From assembly GCA_033675265.1 (NCBI GenBank), contig JAUJYZ010001373.1:231001-295000 (forward strand): DNA of 64,000 bases, written 5' to 3'. The notes under the pieces were generated by a model, which made no database searches, was not told the DNA's origin, and worked only from the letters and a program-made list of their open reading frames with translations. How positions within the stretch are numbered: position 1 is the first letter of the stretch; each line of letters opens with the position of its first letter. This DNA is from Actinostola sp. cb2023. Lineage: Eukaryota; Cnidaria; Anthozoa; Actiniaria; Actinostolidae. Both the position numbers and the translations under genes were made by a program. Of the stretch, positions 48,505-60,347 are shown piece after piece.

Positions 48505-49280
48505 CTTTTTACGAAATGTCTGGCTAATATTTACAAAGTACAAAATAGGGAAAGGTCTTCAGGACATGGATATTGCAGAATAGAAGGTAAAAGAGATGAA
48601 ACAATAAATTTGCATTATTTTTTTGTTGAATATTTACAACTGCTTCGTTCATCCGTTCTTTGCTTGCCACGTAATGACGGACTACGCATGCGTGAAATAA
48701 CACAGGAAACCCAATAAAAATTACATTATCTCCGTCATTGGGCTTCCTGTGGCGAGATAAAGACTTCCCATCTTCCCTGATCAACTTTTAGCATTAATAG
48801 ACTATTACACTCATTACACACTAACATCTAATTTTTATTTCACGGGTTTATTGCAATCACTCTAGTTCTGTTTAGGTGAAGAAATAGGGGCGAGGGGTGG
48901 AGGGTGGGGGGTAATTAGTCCGATTTTGTTTTTATTTTCTTTGTACTCTAATAAGATAGAATAACTGAAATAAAGGAATAAGTAAGTACGATACTGATAG
49001 ATAAATAGCTTTACTTGATTAAGAACAAAATACTTTGCAGGCTGACAAGCTGAATTGTGTAATTTACAGTGGAACCTCGATATAACGATGTGCCAAGGGA
49101 CTGACCAAATTAGATCGTTATATCGCGGGAGATCTTTATAAGGAATTCCCGATATAACAATTTTTCGGGAAAAGAGCCAAAAATGTCGTTATATCGGGGT
49201 ATTGTTAATAAGTGATTTGTCATGTAGTGTCCGTTGTGCCTTATAGCTGTACATGTACCGGCGATGTAATCCCCCGGAGT

Positions 49281-49313
<33 letters not shown>

Positions 49314-50022
49314 ACTCCCAATAAATGATATATATGTGCGGCGGTACAGGGTCCAGGTTTTGGGCCATTTTATTCTCTAATCCAGGTAAAATGAACGCAT
49401 AAAAATCATTAATCCAGGTTATAGCCTAAAAAACATTTATTAATTTTTAATAATTTGTGGTATCGGCGTTTCAGTCAGTCAGACGTAAAGGTGTTAGAGT
49501 GTTAGTCTGGCAAAATATCCTGACGAATGCATCGTATCAGGTCGTCAATAAAAAATCGTAAATCCAGGTTTTTTTATTTGGGAAATTCGTAAATCCAGGT
49601 TTTCGAGTGACAAATTCCAAAAACAGACTTTTCTCCATACACTACTGTAACATTTTCCGGGCTGTCAAATGTTGATCGTTATAGCGGGAACATCGTTATA
49701 TCGAGTATCGCTATGTGATTCCAATAAACCTGGGCATCACTAACTACACCAATACACACTATTAGACACTCACTCTTTTGTTTTCTTTGTTTCTTTTTCT
49801 TTTGAGTGATTCCAATTTGGGCATTACTATTAGACACTCACTCTTTTGTTTTCTTTTGTTTCTTTGCATCTAATAAACACTGACAGCTAATTAGTAGTGC
49901 CCAGGCCTTATTGGAATCACTCTATTATAAATAAGTAAGTGAGTAAATAGACTAAGTAAGTAAGTTTAGCGAGTACACTAGTAGAGTGCAATTTAGAAAA
50001 GCGTGAAAACTAAATAACTAAT
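48505..50022. other. 5' flank of SEL1L and repeat-rich spacer
   Basis: The immediate 5' side of SEL1L. A cacaggaaacccaat / attgggcttcctgtgg hairpin lies at about 48702-48755. A fragment beginning cagtggaacctcgatataac near 49070 has a Tc1/pogo-like terminal repeat, mirrored weakly near 49685-49705 (gttatatcgag). It contains the poly-G run at 49281-49312. No exon was seen. Confidence 0.5.
49281..49312. repeat. Poly-G tract (32 nt)
   Basis: A pure G run between cccccggagt and tactccca, the same flanks as in the other poly-G foldback elements. Confidence 0.9.
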
Positions 50023-50549
50023 TACAGTCAACTCTCTCGTAAGCGGACACCATCGTGAATTGAAAAAAGTGTCCGTTAGTAGAGCTGTCCGCTTACGAGA
50101 ACTATTCCCGTAAGCGGACACCAAAGAAAAGTAGGGTGGATGTCCGCTTACGGGAGAGTTAATTAGCGGGTGTTAATTATGTTTTATTCGGTAGAGAAAA
50201 ATAGCAACTGAAGATATAAAGCGAAACCCTTTATTGATGTCAATTGTTTAAACTCGAAAAAAAACACAGAAATACTGTATAGCATAACTATAGCTATTGC
50301 AAATTAAAGACAAATTTCATTGTCGAAAGACAATTATTATATGGTGTGTCCGCTTACGAGAGAGCGTAAACAAAAGAAAAATCCAATTTTCATTTTCAAA
50401 AGTGTCCGCGTCCGCTTAGGAGAGAGTGTCCGCTTACGGGAATGTGTAAATACAGAGTTTGACTGGGAGGTAAAACGGGGATTTGAAAAGGTGTCCGTAA
50501 GTAGAGCTGTCCGCTTACGAGAGTGTCCGTTAGCGGAGAGTTGACTGTA
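50023..50549. mobile_element. 527 bp foldback element, tacagtcaactctc ends
   Basis: tacagtcaactctctcgtaa at the left and gagagttgactgta at the right are inverted repeats. The interior has many direct and inverted copies of gtccgcttacg. The same end sequence occurs at 35502. No transposase was seen. Confidence 0.8.
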
Positions 50550-50713
50550 GTACTAAATAGTGAGGTCGTTGCTTAGCCAATCAGATTGCAGGATTGGTGA
50601 GATTTGTGATAGTATGCCAGTTTTTTTTCTAAAATTAGTACTATCTATCACGCAACAGATAGTGAGGTCTCAATCATTGCAGGATTGGTATATAAGTTTC
50701 TAAAATTAGCTAG

Positions 50714-53230
50714 TCTCACAGCGTATATAAGGGCTGAGTAACCATGCCCCATCGTCACTCGATAGTAAGCGTTGAGCAGCGAACAGTGTCGTCTTCACAA
50801 AGGTCTACATTTAATGCTTCTACCAGTTTATGGCTTCCCAACGTCCTGCTCCATAATTTCAAGCGCGCAACCCTTCTGAACTTCAAGTCGTCGATGTTCG
50901 TGTTTTTTTTCTCTTCTCTACTTTCAACGGTTCCCACTGCTTTCCCCGCCAGCTCAAGACGCTGGCCTCATGGCAAGCTTCTTCACATTCGCTCGTCCAG
51001 GCTCTGAAGGTTTTAATGGTGTGGTGTTCATTCTATTAGGGAATACTTGGACTTGTAGGTAAACGGTTTGGTTCTTATATAGGTTTTATTTGCTTCAGAG
51101 TTGTTTACCGTTCTTGGTTTGTTCACACGTGGCCGTTGTGTTGTGGTCATGTCATTATTCCTGGTGGCTTCCGCTCACTTCTTTCTATTCCCCTCACGCG
51201 GGTTGCCTAGTTACGCGGGTTGCCTAGTTATAGTTATTTTACTCGTATATTTCTGCTTTTTTGTCTCGGGTCTCTCTAACATAGCGGTTATATTTCCAGG
51301 TTATTTTTCTTTGCTTTAGTTTTGGCTGCTTTGCATTTGCATATGTGTTCTCGTCGCCTTTTCATTCCACGTATTACGCTCGCTTTCACATGCCTTCATA
51401 ATTAGCTCCCATTGTGTTTCTTTACTCACTTGCATTAAGGAATTGTAGTCATAAACTTTGCTGTTTACTACTTTGGTTTTGTTCCGTATATTTTCATTTC
51501 TTTTAGGCTCAGTTGATCCGCCCGTGTAGCTCAGTGGTCTACTCCAGATTGTCGCGGTGTGTCAACATGTGAACTGGTCGGGAAATTCCAGATTGTCGCA
51601 GTGAGTCTGCATATTAACTGGTCGGGTCAGATTGGGAAATTCCAGATTGTCGGGAAATTCCGAGTGTCGAGTGAGTCCGCATGTTAACTGGTCGGGAAAT
51701 TCCAGAGTGTCGCAGCGAGTCTGCATGTTAACTGGTCGGGAAATTCCAGATTGTCGCAGCGAGTCTGCATGTTTAACTGGTCGGGAAATTCCAGATTGTC
51801 GCAGTGAGTCTGCATATGTCATGCTACTGGTCGGTAAATTCCAGATTGTCGCAGTTGGTCCGCCTGTTTGCTGGTCGGTAAATTCCAGAGTGTCGCGGTT
51901 GGTCCGCCTGTTTACTGGTCGGTAAATTCCAGATTGTCGCGGTGAGTCCGCATCTGTCATGCGACTGGCCGGTAAATTCCAGATTGTCGCGGTGAGTCTG
52001 CATATTTGCTGGTCGGTAAATTCCAGATTGTCGCGGTGAGTCCGCATATTTGCTGGTCGGTAAATTCCAGATTGTCGAGGTTGGTCCGCCTGTTTACTGG
52101 TCGTTTCCAGTAATGGTTGCGGTCGTTCCGCGTGTTTGCTGTCGTTCTTGATCGTTCCGCCTGTTTCCTGCCCATACCAGGTACTGTTGCGGTCGTTCCG
52201 CCGCTTTACTCGTTTGTCCAGACTGATACGATTGTCTCGCCCGTTTACTGGTCGTTTCATGTCTGTTATTTCATATGTCGCTGTCTTATGTGGATGGGCC
52301 GGCTTACGTTGTTTATGCCTTTAACAGGAGCCCTTGGAGCGCGAATTTAAGGACAATATTCATTGTAGCTCCTCTGCTCGAGGCTTTATGTCATTATTGG
52401 CCGGAGAGCCTTTGTTAGTCATTAAAGTTTGTTTGCCATGAAATGTTGGGTTGCCACAGTGATTTAAGCATGTTTTATTTATTTATTTATATTTATCTCT
52501 TTCCCTCCTCCACCACCCTGGGTGTAACAGTGCTTGCAGGGGAGTCTTATTCCCTTTCGGTTCCACCGAACGGCAAGGCTGTTATCCCCTGGGCTGGCCC
52601 TTTCCCCACCCATATGTCCCTTAGTCCCCCGACTGGGAGATCTGGAAGTGCTTTGATCCTTTGAAGGTTACCGTCCGAAATCTCGTGGGTCACCTGGAAA
52701 GGGCTTACTCCCACTTTATCCCAGGGGATAACAATATAATTGATCATGCTATTCGTGTTGAAGCAAACTCAACGTCTGTGCTTTCTTTAGGTTTGAGTGT
52801 TGGGTCTCTTGGGCCAGTTCTTTCGATGGGTTAATTGAGTCTCCTTTGTTGCCGGCTACCAATTTCCCCATAACTTAGCCATCATCCATCATATAGAGCG
52901 GGGAAGACCGCTGAGAATAGGATACTATGCTCAGCGGTCTCTCACAGCGTATATAAGGGCTGAGTAACCATGCCCCATCGTCACTCGATAGTAAGCGTTG
53001 GTCCCGATACAGCGCAAGGGTTTCACACTTGTATTGATTACATCTTGTGGTCTTCTCAGCTCGCCCCCGGTGGTCGTGTTTGCTATCGTTCGGTGGGTTA
53101 TTATTTTTTGGTCCCACCCCCCCATACCCTCTTATTTTCGTATCATCTTCCTTGATAGCAATCCGGCTACCAATTTCCCCATAACTTAGCCATCATAGAG
53201 CGGGGAAGACCGCTGAGAATAGGATACTAT
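50714..53230 (+). mobile_element. Ngaro/DIRS-like element with split direct repeats (A1-B1-A2-B2), no visible RT
   Basis: A1 (50714-50774) and A2 (52940-53000) are the same 61 bp sequence, beginning tctcacagcgtatataaggg. B1 (52852-52928) and B2 (53163-53230) share ccggctaccaatttccccat and end gaataggatactat. The order A1-internal-B1-A2-B2 is the split direct repeat layout of Ngaro/PAT tyrosine-recombinase retroelements. A TATA-like tatataa in each A copy fits a promoter role. The 2 kb interior holds a minisatellite but no RT or recombinase that I can recognise, so it would be a non-autonomous copy. An inverted pair (tgcaatttagaaaagcg near 49987 and cgcttttctaaattgca near 53233) encloses it together with the neighbouring foldback. 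Confidence 0.55.
51555..52110. repeat. About 43 bp tandem repeat inside the Ngaro-like element
   Basis: About a dozen copies of aaattccagattgtcgcagt + gagtctgcatgttaactggt + cgg with frequent length variation. They produce a 232-codon minus-strand ORF by chance. Confidence 0.85.
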
Positions 53231-54568
53231 TTAACGCTTTTCTAAATTGCACTCTATAAGTAAGTAAGTTATAAGTAAATGGGAAGTAGCTAGTACACTA
53301 GTATGGCCGGGATGCGTTGGTGTATAATGACCCAAAGTATTAAGTACTCTTTTTCACGGTGTTATAAATTTAATATTTTAATCAGTAAGTAAATAGATAA
53401 ATAGAAGAAGTAAAGAAGCAAGAAAGAAAGAAAGAAAGAATCTGTAATGAGATATGGCGAATCCTTAGTCACAAAACTCAAGTTTGTATAAAACTTGCAA
53501 AGCCAAACCGAGAAAGTTTTAAAGTGACATTTGCTGAACACTACTGACGAACAACAAAACACTCCAACCTTTCAGCTCAAAGTGTTAATTGCCGAGTCTA
53601 GCTTTTGTCATGTAAAACCTCAGTTCAGATCGTCACAGTCATATGCACTCGACCCAAACTACCGAAATAGTTTTGAGTGTGACGGCGTTCAGAGGTCAAG
53701 GAAAACAAACCCAGTTACCAAGTACGAAGCGAGTGAAAATGGCCACAGCTTCGCTAGAAGCCGCGTCCAAAAAGGGAATAACTTGTGGTAGTTACTATGT
53801 CTAAGGTACGTAAGGTAGACAATGTAAAGTTTCTGAGCTTTAGGTAAGGAAGGATGAAGTGACGATTCTTAGTATAAGCACTGAATCGAAAGTATCATAT
53901 CACCCACCAACGGCGTCATCGCGTGTTGGTATTAAAGCATGTTCAATAACCTTAATGGTATTACGCTAGAAATCCTTTACACAGTATCAAGAGATTTGAA
54001 ACTTTTAGTTTCCCAATGTGTACCGTTACCGCACACGAATGCTTCTGTAACTACACGGGCTTTCCATAATTATGTGTCAATGTAGTGCCAATTTTCACAC
54101 TCGGCGATAGCAATTAAAGCCAACAACGTTTCAAGTCTTACGACTACGAAATTATGCTCATTAATCCTTTATTAAAAGGCTTCCATTAGCGAGGTGTTTA
54201 AAGCAAACTGGGTTGTTCAAATACAGGGTAGATATTACACATCCAATTGTGTGAGCTTTGAAGTCTATTGTTTGCTTCGAAGTCACTTAAGGTCTTCGCT
54301 CATTAAAGTTTTCGTTTTAAATTAGCACAACAATTCCTCGGGTAAATTCCTGACTATTAAATGGTTTAATAACTCTATAAAGGTATTTCCACATGCAAAG
54401 GCATCCAAGTTAGAGGTCTGCCAAAAAGTTCTTGACACTTCAAGCGTGATAAACAGCGTAGTGTTGACAATTGATTTTCTACAGCATTTACGTAAACACG
54501 CTCTTGAACTTAGATTTTTACTGAATACAAACAACTCAGCGTGTGATAAAACAGTCGTGACACGAAGT
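53231..54568. other. Gene-free spacer
   Basis: Nothing firmly recognised. A strong-context ATG at about 53740 (gaaaATGGCCACAGC) opens a 21-codon frame that ends just before a good donor (AAG|GTACGTAAG), so an untested first exon is possible. Confidence 0.25.
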
Positions 54569-55007
54569 GCGGCTAGCCCCCGGGGGGGGGGGGGGGGGGG
54601 GGGGGGGCACTAAGGGTATTTTTGGGTAGGGGTGTGCCGCGGACACCTCAAAACCCTGACCCTATCCCAGACCTAAAATTTTGATTTTCCATACCCTATC
54701 CCAGACTAAAGCTTTAAAATGTACACCCTATCCCAGACTAAAGCTTAAAAATGTATACCCTATCCAGATTGAAAGCGTGCTAAAGGGATATGTAAACTGA
54801 TAGCGACTGATAGTGGCGTTATTGCGGAAACCATACCCTATACCAGACCAAAACGTACCCGATCCCAGCCTAAAAAGGCAAAAAATGATACCCTATCCCA
54901 GACCTGGGAGCTCAAAAACCATACCCTATCCCGCGGCACATACCCGTATAGCGTATATAGGGGAGTACCCCCCCCCCCCCCCCCCCCCCCCCGGGGGGGC
55001 TAGCCGC
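54569..55007. mobile_element. Foldback element with poly-G/poly-C terminal repeats
   Basis: gcggctagcccccgggg, with a 26-base G run (54582-54607), is mirrored by a 25-base C run (54968-54992) and gggggggctagccgc. The interior repeats ataccctatcccagac in both orientations. The homopolymers are therefore part of the element's terminal inverted repeats. Confidence 0.75.
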
Positions 55008-57113
55008 AGAGAAGAGCTCCTGGAATTGTTTGTTGAACAAGTTTCTGCAAAGTGAACGCGCTCCATCTCCTCAGTTCCATCTCTTCATGCTTCATGCTCG
55101 CACTTGCGCTTTTATCAGTTGATGCGAGGGCTAGTGAACCTTTTAGCCACATTCCCTCCCGCGTTCATCATACCGCCGTCTCTGCGAGGTCCATTGAACA
55201 TTGTAGCCACATTTCGGCCCTCTAGACATAAAATGCTGACTTACAGATTCTATGTTCAATAAATCATGCACGCCTGAACCGCTCTTGAAATGCTGCAAGT
55301 GGATGCACGATCGAAAGCGATAGCATTAAAACCTGCATCATACTTGCACCACACGATGTCCGGCTTCAATTTAACGACCGGGAAGATCTAAGGAGTCTAC
55401 CTTGGCGGGAGCTAAGTAATACGACAGTGAATCAGTGAATCTTGCAGTGAACTTGCATGCCGTAGTTTGTCAATGAAAACTCAAGCTAATCGAGATCAAA
55501 AAAGACTTTTATAAGTATAGGTTTTAAGGTATCAGGGTACCCCAAACGACCATCATGCACGCAGCACGCTCTAGCACGTACTCGTTACGTTAAAACCTCT
55601 ATAAAGTATACATTTTCTGAAAGCTGAATAAATGTAGAATTCAATAAAACAATTAGTTTTTAGAACAAAAACAGTATATTTGAAATAGGTAAAAAAGTTC
55701 AGATTTTCACATCACTATAATCACCGAGGTCCCATACAGCCGCAATTTATCGGAACTCCTTGACTAATACCTTTATAAGCTTACGAGATATAGCTTACGA
55801 GATATAGCTTACAAAAAATGTGTCTCCGTTTATTGATAAATTAACCCGTTGCGTTTTTATACGGTCCTAAACTTCGAGCCGTCTGCAAAAACTGGAAAAC
55901 ACTTTACAAAACACGTTATAACTTTCGAAGAAAATTGAATATTAAAATTCGGAGATTTTTTTTGAAGAATATTTATCTGACAAAGTATCTACCAAATTTC
56001 AGCTAAATCGGATAAAATCCCTTTGATCCGGAACTCAAAATATGCGCTTGATTCATGGCCATTTTGTTTCCGAAATAAAAGGCAAAAGAGTTTTCAAGTC
56101 AAGTGGCGCCATTGTTTACACAAGCGACGATAATCCACCACAAATATGTGATCCAATACCTGATGACATATGAATGGCATTCATAAGAAGATCTGTACAG
56201 CCCCGCAAATGATCCCGGCCCGCAAATGATCCCAGGCCCGCAAATGATCCCCAAACTAGGCCCGCAAATGATCCTGGCCCGCAAATGATCCCCGATGAGT
56301 TCCGCAAATGATCCCCAGTAAAACTTGGACTGGTGGAATACAAATTGAGAGATTTTGAAAATTAGTTAAGAAATCCTGAACAGATATATGGTAGAAAATG
56401 TATTATTACTTGGGCTTCCTGTGGAAGGCCCAAGTCTAAGATTACAGACGGTTATTCTTTTTGGTCGTCGTCGTGTTTCTACGCCAAATCTGCAAGTTCA
56501 CCATAGCGCATGCGCATGCTAATCCGTCTCTGTATCGTTCCAATTTTTGAGTATACAGAAGTTGTGGTCAGCAGCTTATCAACGAAATTCAAGATGGCAG
56601 ACGTACGTAACGATAAATCAAATCACCAGCAGCATTCAAAAAGGATTTTGCCGTGCTCCCTTGCTCGAGCCAGTCGAGTCGTTCATTAGTAAATATGCAA
56701 ATATCCTAGAGAATACTTTTTGGCCTTGCAATTCTGTCTGAAAGTGTATTTCTAACAGATGTCTGTGGCTTAGTAAGAACTCGATCGTAATTTTATTGAG
56801 TTTGTGAAATCGTTTCTTGCAAGGTAATCGAAATGTGCTTCGCCATGCAGCTGAGCTAGGAGTGTGAGTGTTGAAGCTAATTACGTATGCATGCTCTACT
56901 GAGTCACACAACGAGTGACTTAAATTCTGCAAGTAATACATGTAGGCTAAAACTACTTCTGTATGATGATACAAGCTACTACCATTTGCGATCAACTGTA
57001 TAGCGTAAACTATTTTGACGGTTGTTTCTAGTTTCAAACGTTAGGTTTGCTGGCGGCTGCGGCTTCGTTTGTAGGCGTGAATGTTATGGTTTTGACATGC
57101 AACTTGTCAACGT

Positions 57114-57686
57114 TTGACAGGTCTATTCTTAGCATTTTGGCATGGGAAACTACACATTTTTCAGGTTTTAGCACAATTAGGAATACGATCATACTATACG
57201 ATCTCTGACTGTTGCAAAAAGATGGATTCACTGAAAGTTAACAGCTTTGGGCGCTCATTTAAACCTGGCGTTTCAATTTCTAACGATCTAAGATCAGCCA
57301 TAATTGATGAAATCGTACGATTGGGTGGTGATCGGACAACATTTTTTCTTCCTCAAAGAGCTTGCTTCGACATTTCGAAAATGCTAAAAATTTTGCCGAT
57401 TTCGGTGAAAAAAGTTTGGAATAGATTTTGTGATGAGTATAATGAAGAGCGTTTCTCAGTTGGAGGTGATCAAACAAGCAAACTGCAGGCCGACGATCTG
57501 GAATTAATTGAAACTTTGAAAAAGTACAGAGGCTCCATTTCACTGAAGGAAATATACGCCATCTTAGAAGAATTTGGAAATGTAGGCGGAAACATATCTA
57601 TTTCAGCCATATCGCGTGCGCTTAAATCGCGAATGCAGTCAGGACAAAGATACAATTACATCGTAATATTCTGGCCCATTCAGTGA
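57114..57686 (+). pseudogene. Tc1/mariner (IS630)-like transposase, N-terminal fragment
   Basis: 190 aa. From MDSLKVNSFGRSFKPG the protein has two predicted helix-turn-helix stretches (DISKMLKILPISVKKVWNR; LKEIYAILEEFGN) and SISAISRALKSRM, resembling the DNA-binding half of IS630/Tc1-type transposases. The similarity ends at SGQRY, where the sequence crosses the centre of a palindrome. The catalytic domain is missing from this strand. Confidence 0.7.
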
Positions 57687-58293
57687 AACAATCAAGTTGA
57701 CCGTCGAGTTGGGAGATTCTACTTTTCTCACAACTTCGATGCATCGCTCACCGATAGGAGCGTGCCCATAAAGGCGGGTTCCTATATCGGGATACTTCAC
57801 TCCAGCTTCGTCGAAGAATTTTAACCGCCTTGGATCCTTTGCGGAAAGATAATCAATGAAAAGTTGAGTGTACATGATATTCTGGAAGGTAAATCTCTGA
57901 AGATTGACGTGAGAGTAATTTTTTTGCGTGTGTATCTTTGTCCTGACTACATTCGCGATTTTAGCGCACGCGATATGGCTGAAATAGATATGTTTCCGCC
58001 TACATTTCCAAATTCCTCTAAGATGGCGTATATTTCCTTCAGTGAAATGGAACCTCTGTACAAAATGTTGTCCGATCACCACCCAATCGTACGATTTCAT
58101 CAATTATGGCTGATCTTAGATCGTTAGAAATTGAAACGCCAGGTTTAAATGAGCGCCCAAAGCTGTTAACTTTCAGTGAATCCATCTTTTTGCAACAGTC
58201 AGAGATCGTATAGTATGATCGTATTCCTAATTGTGCTAAAACCTGAAAAATGTGTAGTTTCCCATGCCAAAATGCTAAGAATAGACCTGTCAA
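57639..58293 (-). pseudogene. Second inverted copy of the same transposase, internally deleted
   Basis: On the minus strand the same start (MDSLKVNSFGRSFKPG) runs to LGGDRTTF, then an internal deletion and frame changes. It regains a frame covering LKFFDEAGVKYPDIGTRLYG, then GERCIEVVRKVESPNSTVNL and VSLNGPEYYDV, part of the DDE catalytic domain with the first Asp in FFDEAG. The two fragments meet head-on near 57650-57660. Neither is intact. Confidence 0.7.
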
Positions 58294-58544
58294 ACGTTGA
58301 CAAGTTGCATGTCAAAACCATAACATTCACGCCTACAAACGGAAGCCGCAGCCGCCAGCAAACTAGAAACAACCGTCAAAATAGTTTACGCTATACAGTT
58401 GATCGCAAATGGTAGTATTAGGTTTCACATTTAAAATCTATCAAAACAGCTTTATTAAGAAGCCCAAGTTCACGCTAGTAGAGCGTCTAGTTTATATTAA
58501 AATCAGCGTCTTTGAGCTAATTTGAACTCCACGCCACTGTAGTT

Positions 58545-58616
58545 GCCTCGGTAGCTCAGTGGGTAGAGCACCTGTCATGAAATCGAGGTGTCGTGGGTTC
58601 GAATCCCGCTCGACGA
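58545..58616 (+). tRNA. tRNA-like sequence (pseudo-tRNA or SINE head)
   Basis: A box tagctcagtgggtagagca and B box gggttcgaatccc are canonical, and the D and T stems pair (gctc/gagc; gtggg/cccgc). The anticodon arm is irregular: cacct/aggtg can pair only around a 12-base loop. The acceptor stem pairs at five of seven positions. A run of T follows 9 bases later (gattttt). It may be a pseudogene, or a tRNA with a tiny intron; the anticodon is not assigned. Confidence 0.5.
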
Positions 58617-59524
58617 GTCTGATTTTTCCGAACATTTGTTCTGTATATTCCTCATTAGTTTCCAGTTCTATTATTTATCAAGACGATCTTAAACCTCGTG
58701 ACACTAAATAATTTGTTACTGATTCGAAGGTCTGTGATTGACAGTTCATTATTTCTTATCAGTTATTGTGCAATCATTTCAACCAGTAATGGTTATGATT
58801 ATTATATGACAGGAGCCCATAAGTATATATGATTATTAGTTACATAAATGTTGAATATTGATAAATAAATTTTCTTTGATATTTCTTTGACTATTATACT
58901 TGAATCCCCCACCAGTCCCGAGTTCCAGTCCTAGTTTTACTGGGGATCATTTGCGGGCCTCATCGGGGATCATTTGCGGGCCGGGATCATTTGCGGGGCT
59001 GTACAGATCGCCTTACAGTTCGCAACGACGACGTAACACAACGTGGCAGGAAAACAAAGTTACTGCTAGCGGGAAATACGAGCACTTTGACCGTGAGTGG
59101 TTTAGCATCGTTATTCAAGGATGTTTTGAGTGAGCAGTTACGATTTTTGGATACTTTCTTCGCATCTGAATCTTTGTGGGAAGTCTGTTGCGTGAGTATT
59201 GTTGACAGCTTGCTTGTCAACATCTTTTTGCATCAAATGAAATCCAAAATTCGTTTTTTGATTCTAACTATTTAGGAAAAAAATATTTTTAGATTCTGTT
59301 TTTTGGAGATGGTAGATAATATTCAATTTGATTTGATTATCAAAAAAAAATCAAAACCGGTGGTTTGAAAGTTTTTTTGGGGTACCCTGATACCTTTAAA
59401 AAAACACCTCTTTTAACTTGCTTTTATTAGATCTATATTTGCACTATTTAATTTATGTTGAGTTTAATATCTAATTATTGTAATGCGCATGCGTACATAA
59501 CTCACATGGAGCTTGCGCAATAAA

Positions 59525-59531
59525 AATGTAC

Positions 59532-59621
<90 letters not shown>

Positions 59622-59660
59622 ATTATTATTATTATAATTATTATTATTTTTATTTATTAC
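59525..59660. repeat. TTA microsatellite
   Basis: About 40 uninterrupted att units, then degenerate ones, preceded by gcgcaataaaaatgtacttt, which looks like the 3' end of a LINE or SINE with a TTA tail. Poly-Tyr and poly-Asn ORFs on the two strands are artefacts of the repeat. Confidence 0.95.
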
Positions 59661-59678
59661 TACTATTATTATTTTATA

Positions 59679-60246
59679 TACAGCTATTTCAAAAAACGTT
59701 GATAATTCTAAATAGTGTATTCCAAGACCGAAATGCATTTTGGGACTCGTGTAATATTGTCTAAAGTAATATACAGTCATTTGCAAAAATTCTGGCCGTC
59801 ACGAAATATATATCAATATATCGGGTGCATTATGGGTAATTCAATAATACTATTTTGAGTTTCCTAACTTATTAAATGAGGAAAATTTACAAACAACAAA
59901 CGTAAGACTAAAATAAACATTATACTAAATATTTCTACCAACTTTGCTGACGTTAATCCGCTTTAAGGGGAATTTTCGATTATTTAATTACCCAGAATGC
60001 ACCCGATATATTGATATATTGATATTTCGTAGCGGCCAGAATTTTTGCAAATGACTGTAAATAATAATAATTTATTTTATTTTTTGTGTATTCCATCAGA
60101 AACAATATACTAGCTCCATATGGCGAACAAATCGCTGTATATTTACTTTTTATTTCAAAATAACGAAGCCCACAATGCCCTTTGGTCTTGGAATGCACTA
60201 TTCAGTATGCAGTATTCAGTTTTCAACGTTTTTTGAAATAGCTGTA
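59679..60246. mobile_element. Two nested Tc1/mariner-type MITEs
   Basis: Outer ends tacagctatttcaaaaaacg / cgttttttgaaatagctgta (59679-60246). Inner ends tacagtcatttgcaaaaatt / aatttttgcaaatgactgta (59772-60059). Both start with TA followed by CAG, as expected for TA-targeting mariner-type elements. Confidence 0.85.
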
Positions 60247-60347
60247 TATAAAACAGCTATGAAGTTGCTAGAACTGAGCCAACAGAAGTTGTTTTATCAG
60301 TGTATTTAGCTCGAAATAAACTATTTCTATCAAACTTTGACCACAGA

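Larger units (their letters stand above)
55527..59398. mobile_element. Nested foldback complex, 3.9 kb
   Basis: Outer ends aaggtatcagggtacccc (55527-) and ggggtaccctgatacctt (-59398) are exact inverted repeats. Inside, 56193-56320 and 58935-59000 carry inverted blocks of a cccgcaaatgatcc-type tandem repeat followed by the mirrored ctgtacag. Inside these, cttgggcttc (about 56408) and gaagcccaag (about 58459) bound a unit holding two convergent transposase fragments. Three levels of inverted symmetry can be seen. Confidence 0.65.

Noticed and set aside
51525..51550. tRNA 5' half (gtgtagctcagtggtcta)
   Set aside because: Only an A-box-like stretch is present; no B box or T arm follows, so no tRNA is called.
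51562..52260. 232-codon minus-strand ORF
   Set aside because: A product of the about 43 bp tandem repeat in the Ngaro-like element; no domain.
53740..53815. First exon of an unknown plus-strand gene
   Set aside because: A good start context and a donor are present, but the frame stops before the donor and no following exon was found.
59502..59786. Poly-Asn and poly-Tyr ORFs
   Set aside because: Translations of a TTA microsatellite.
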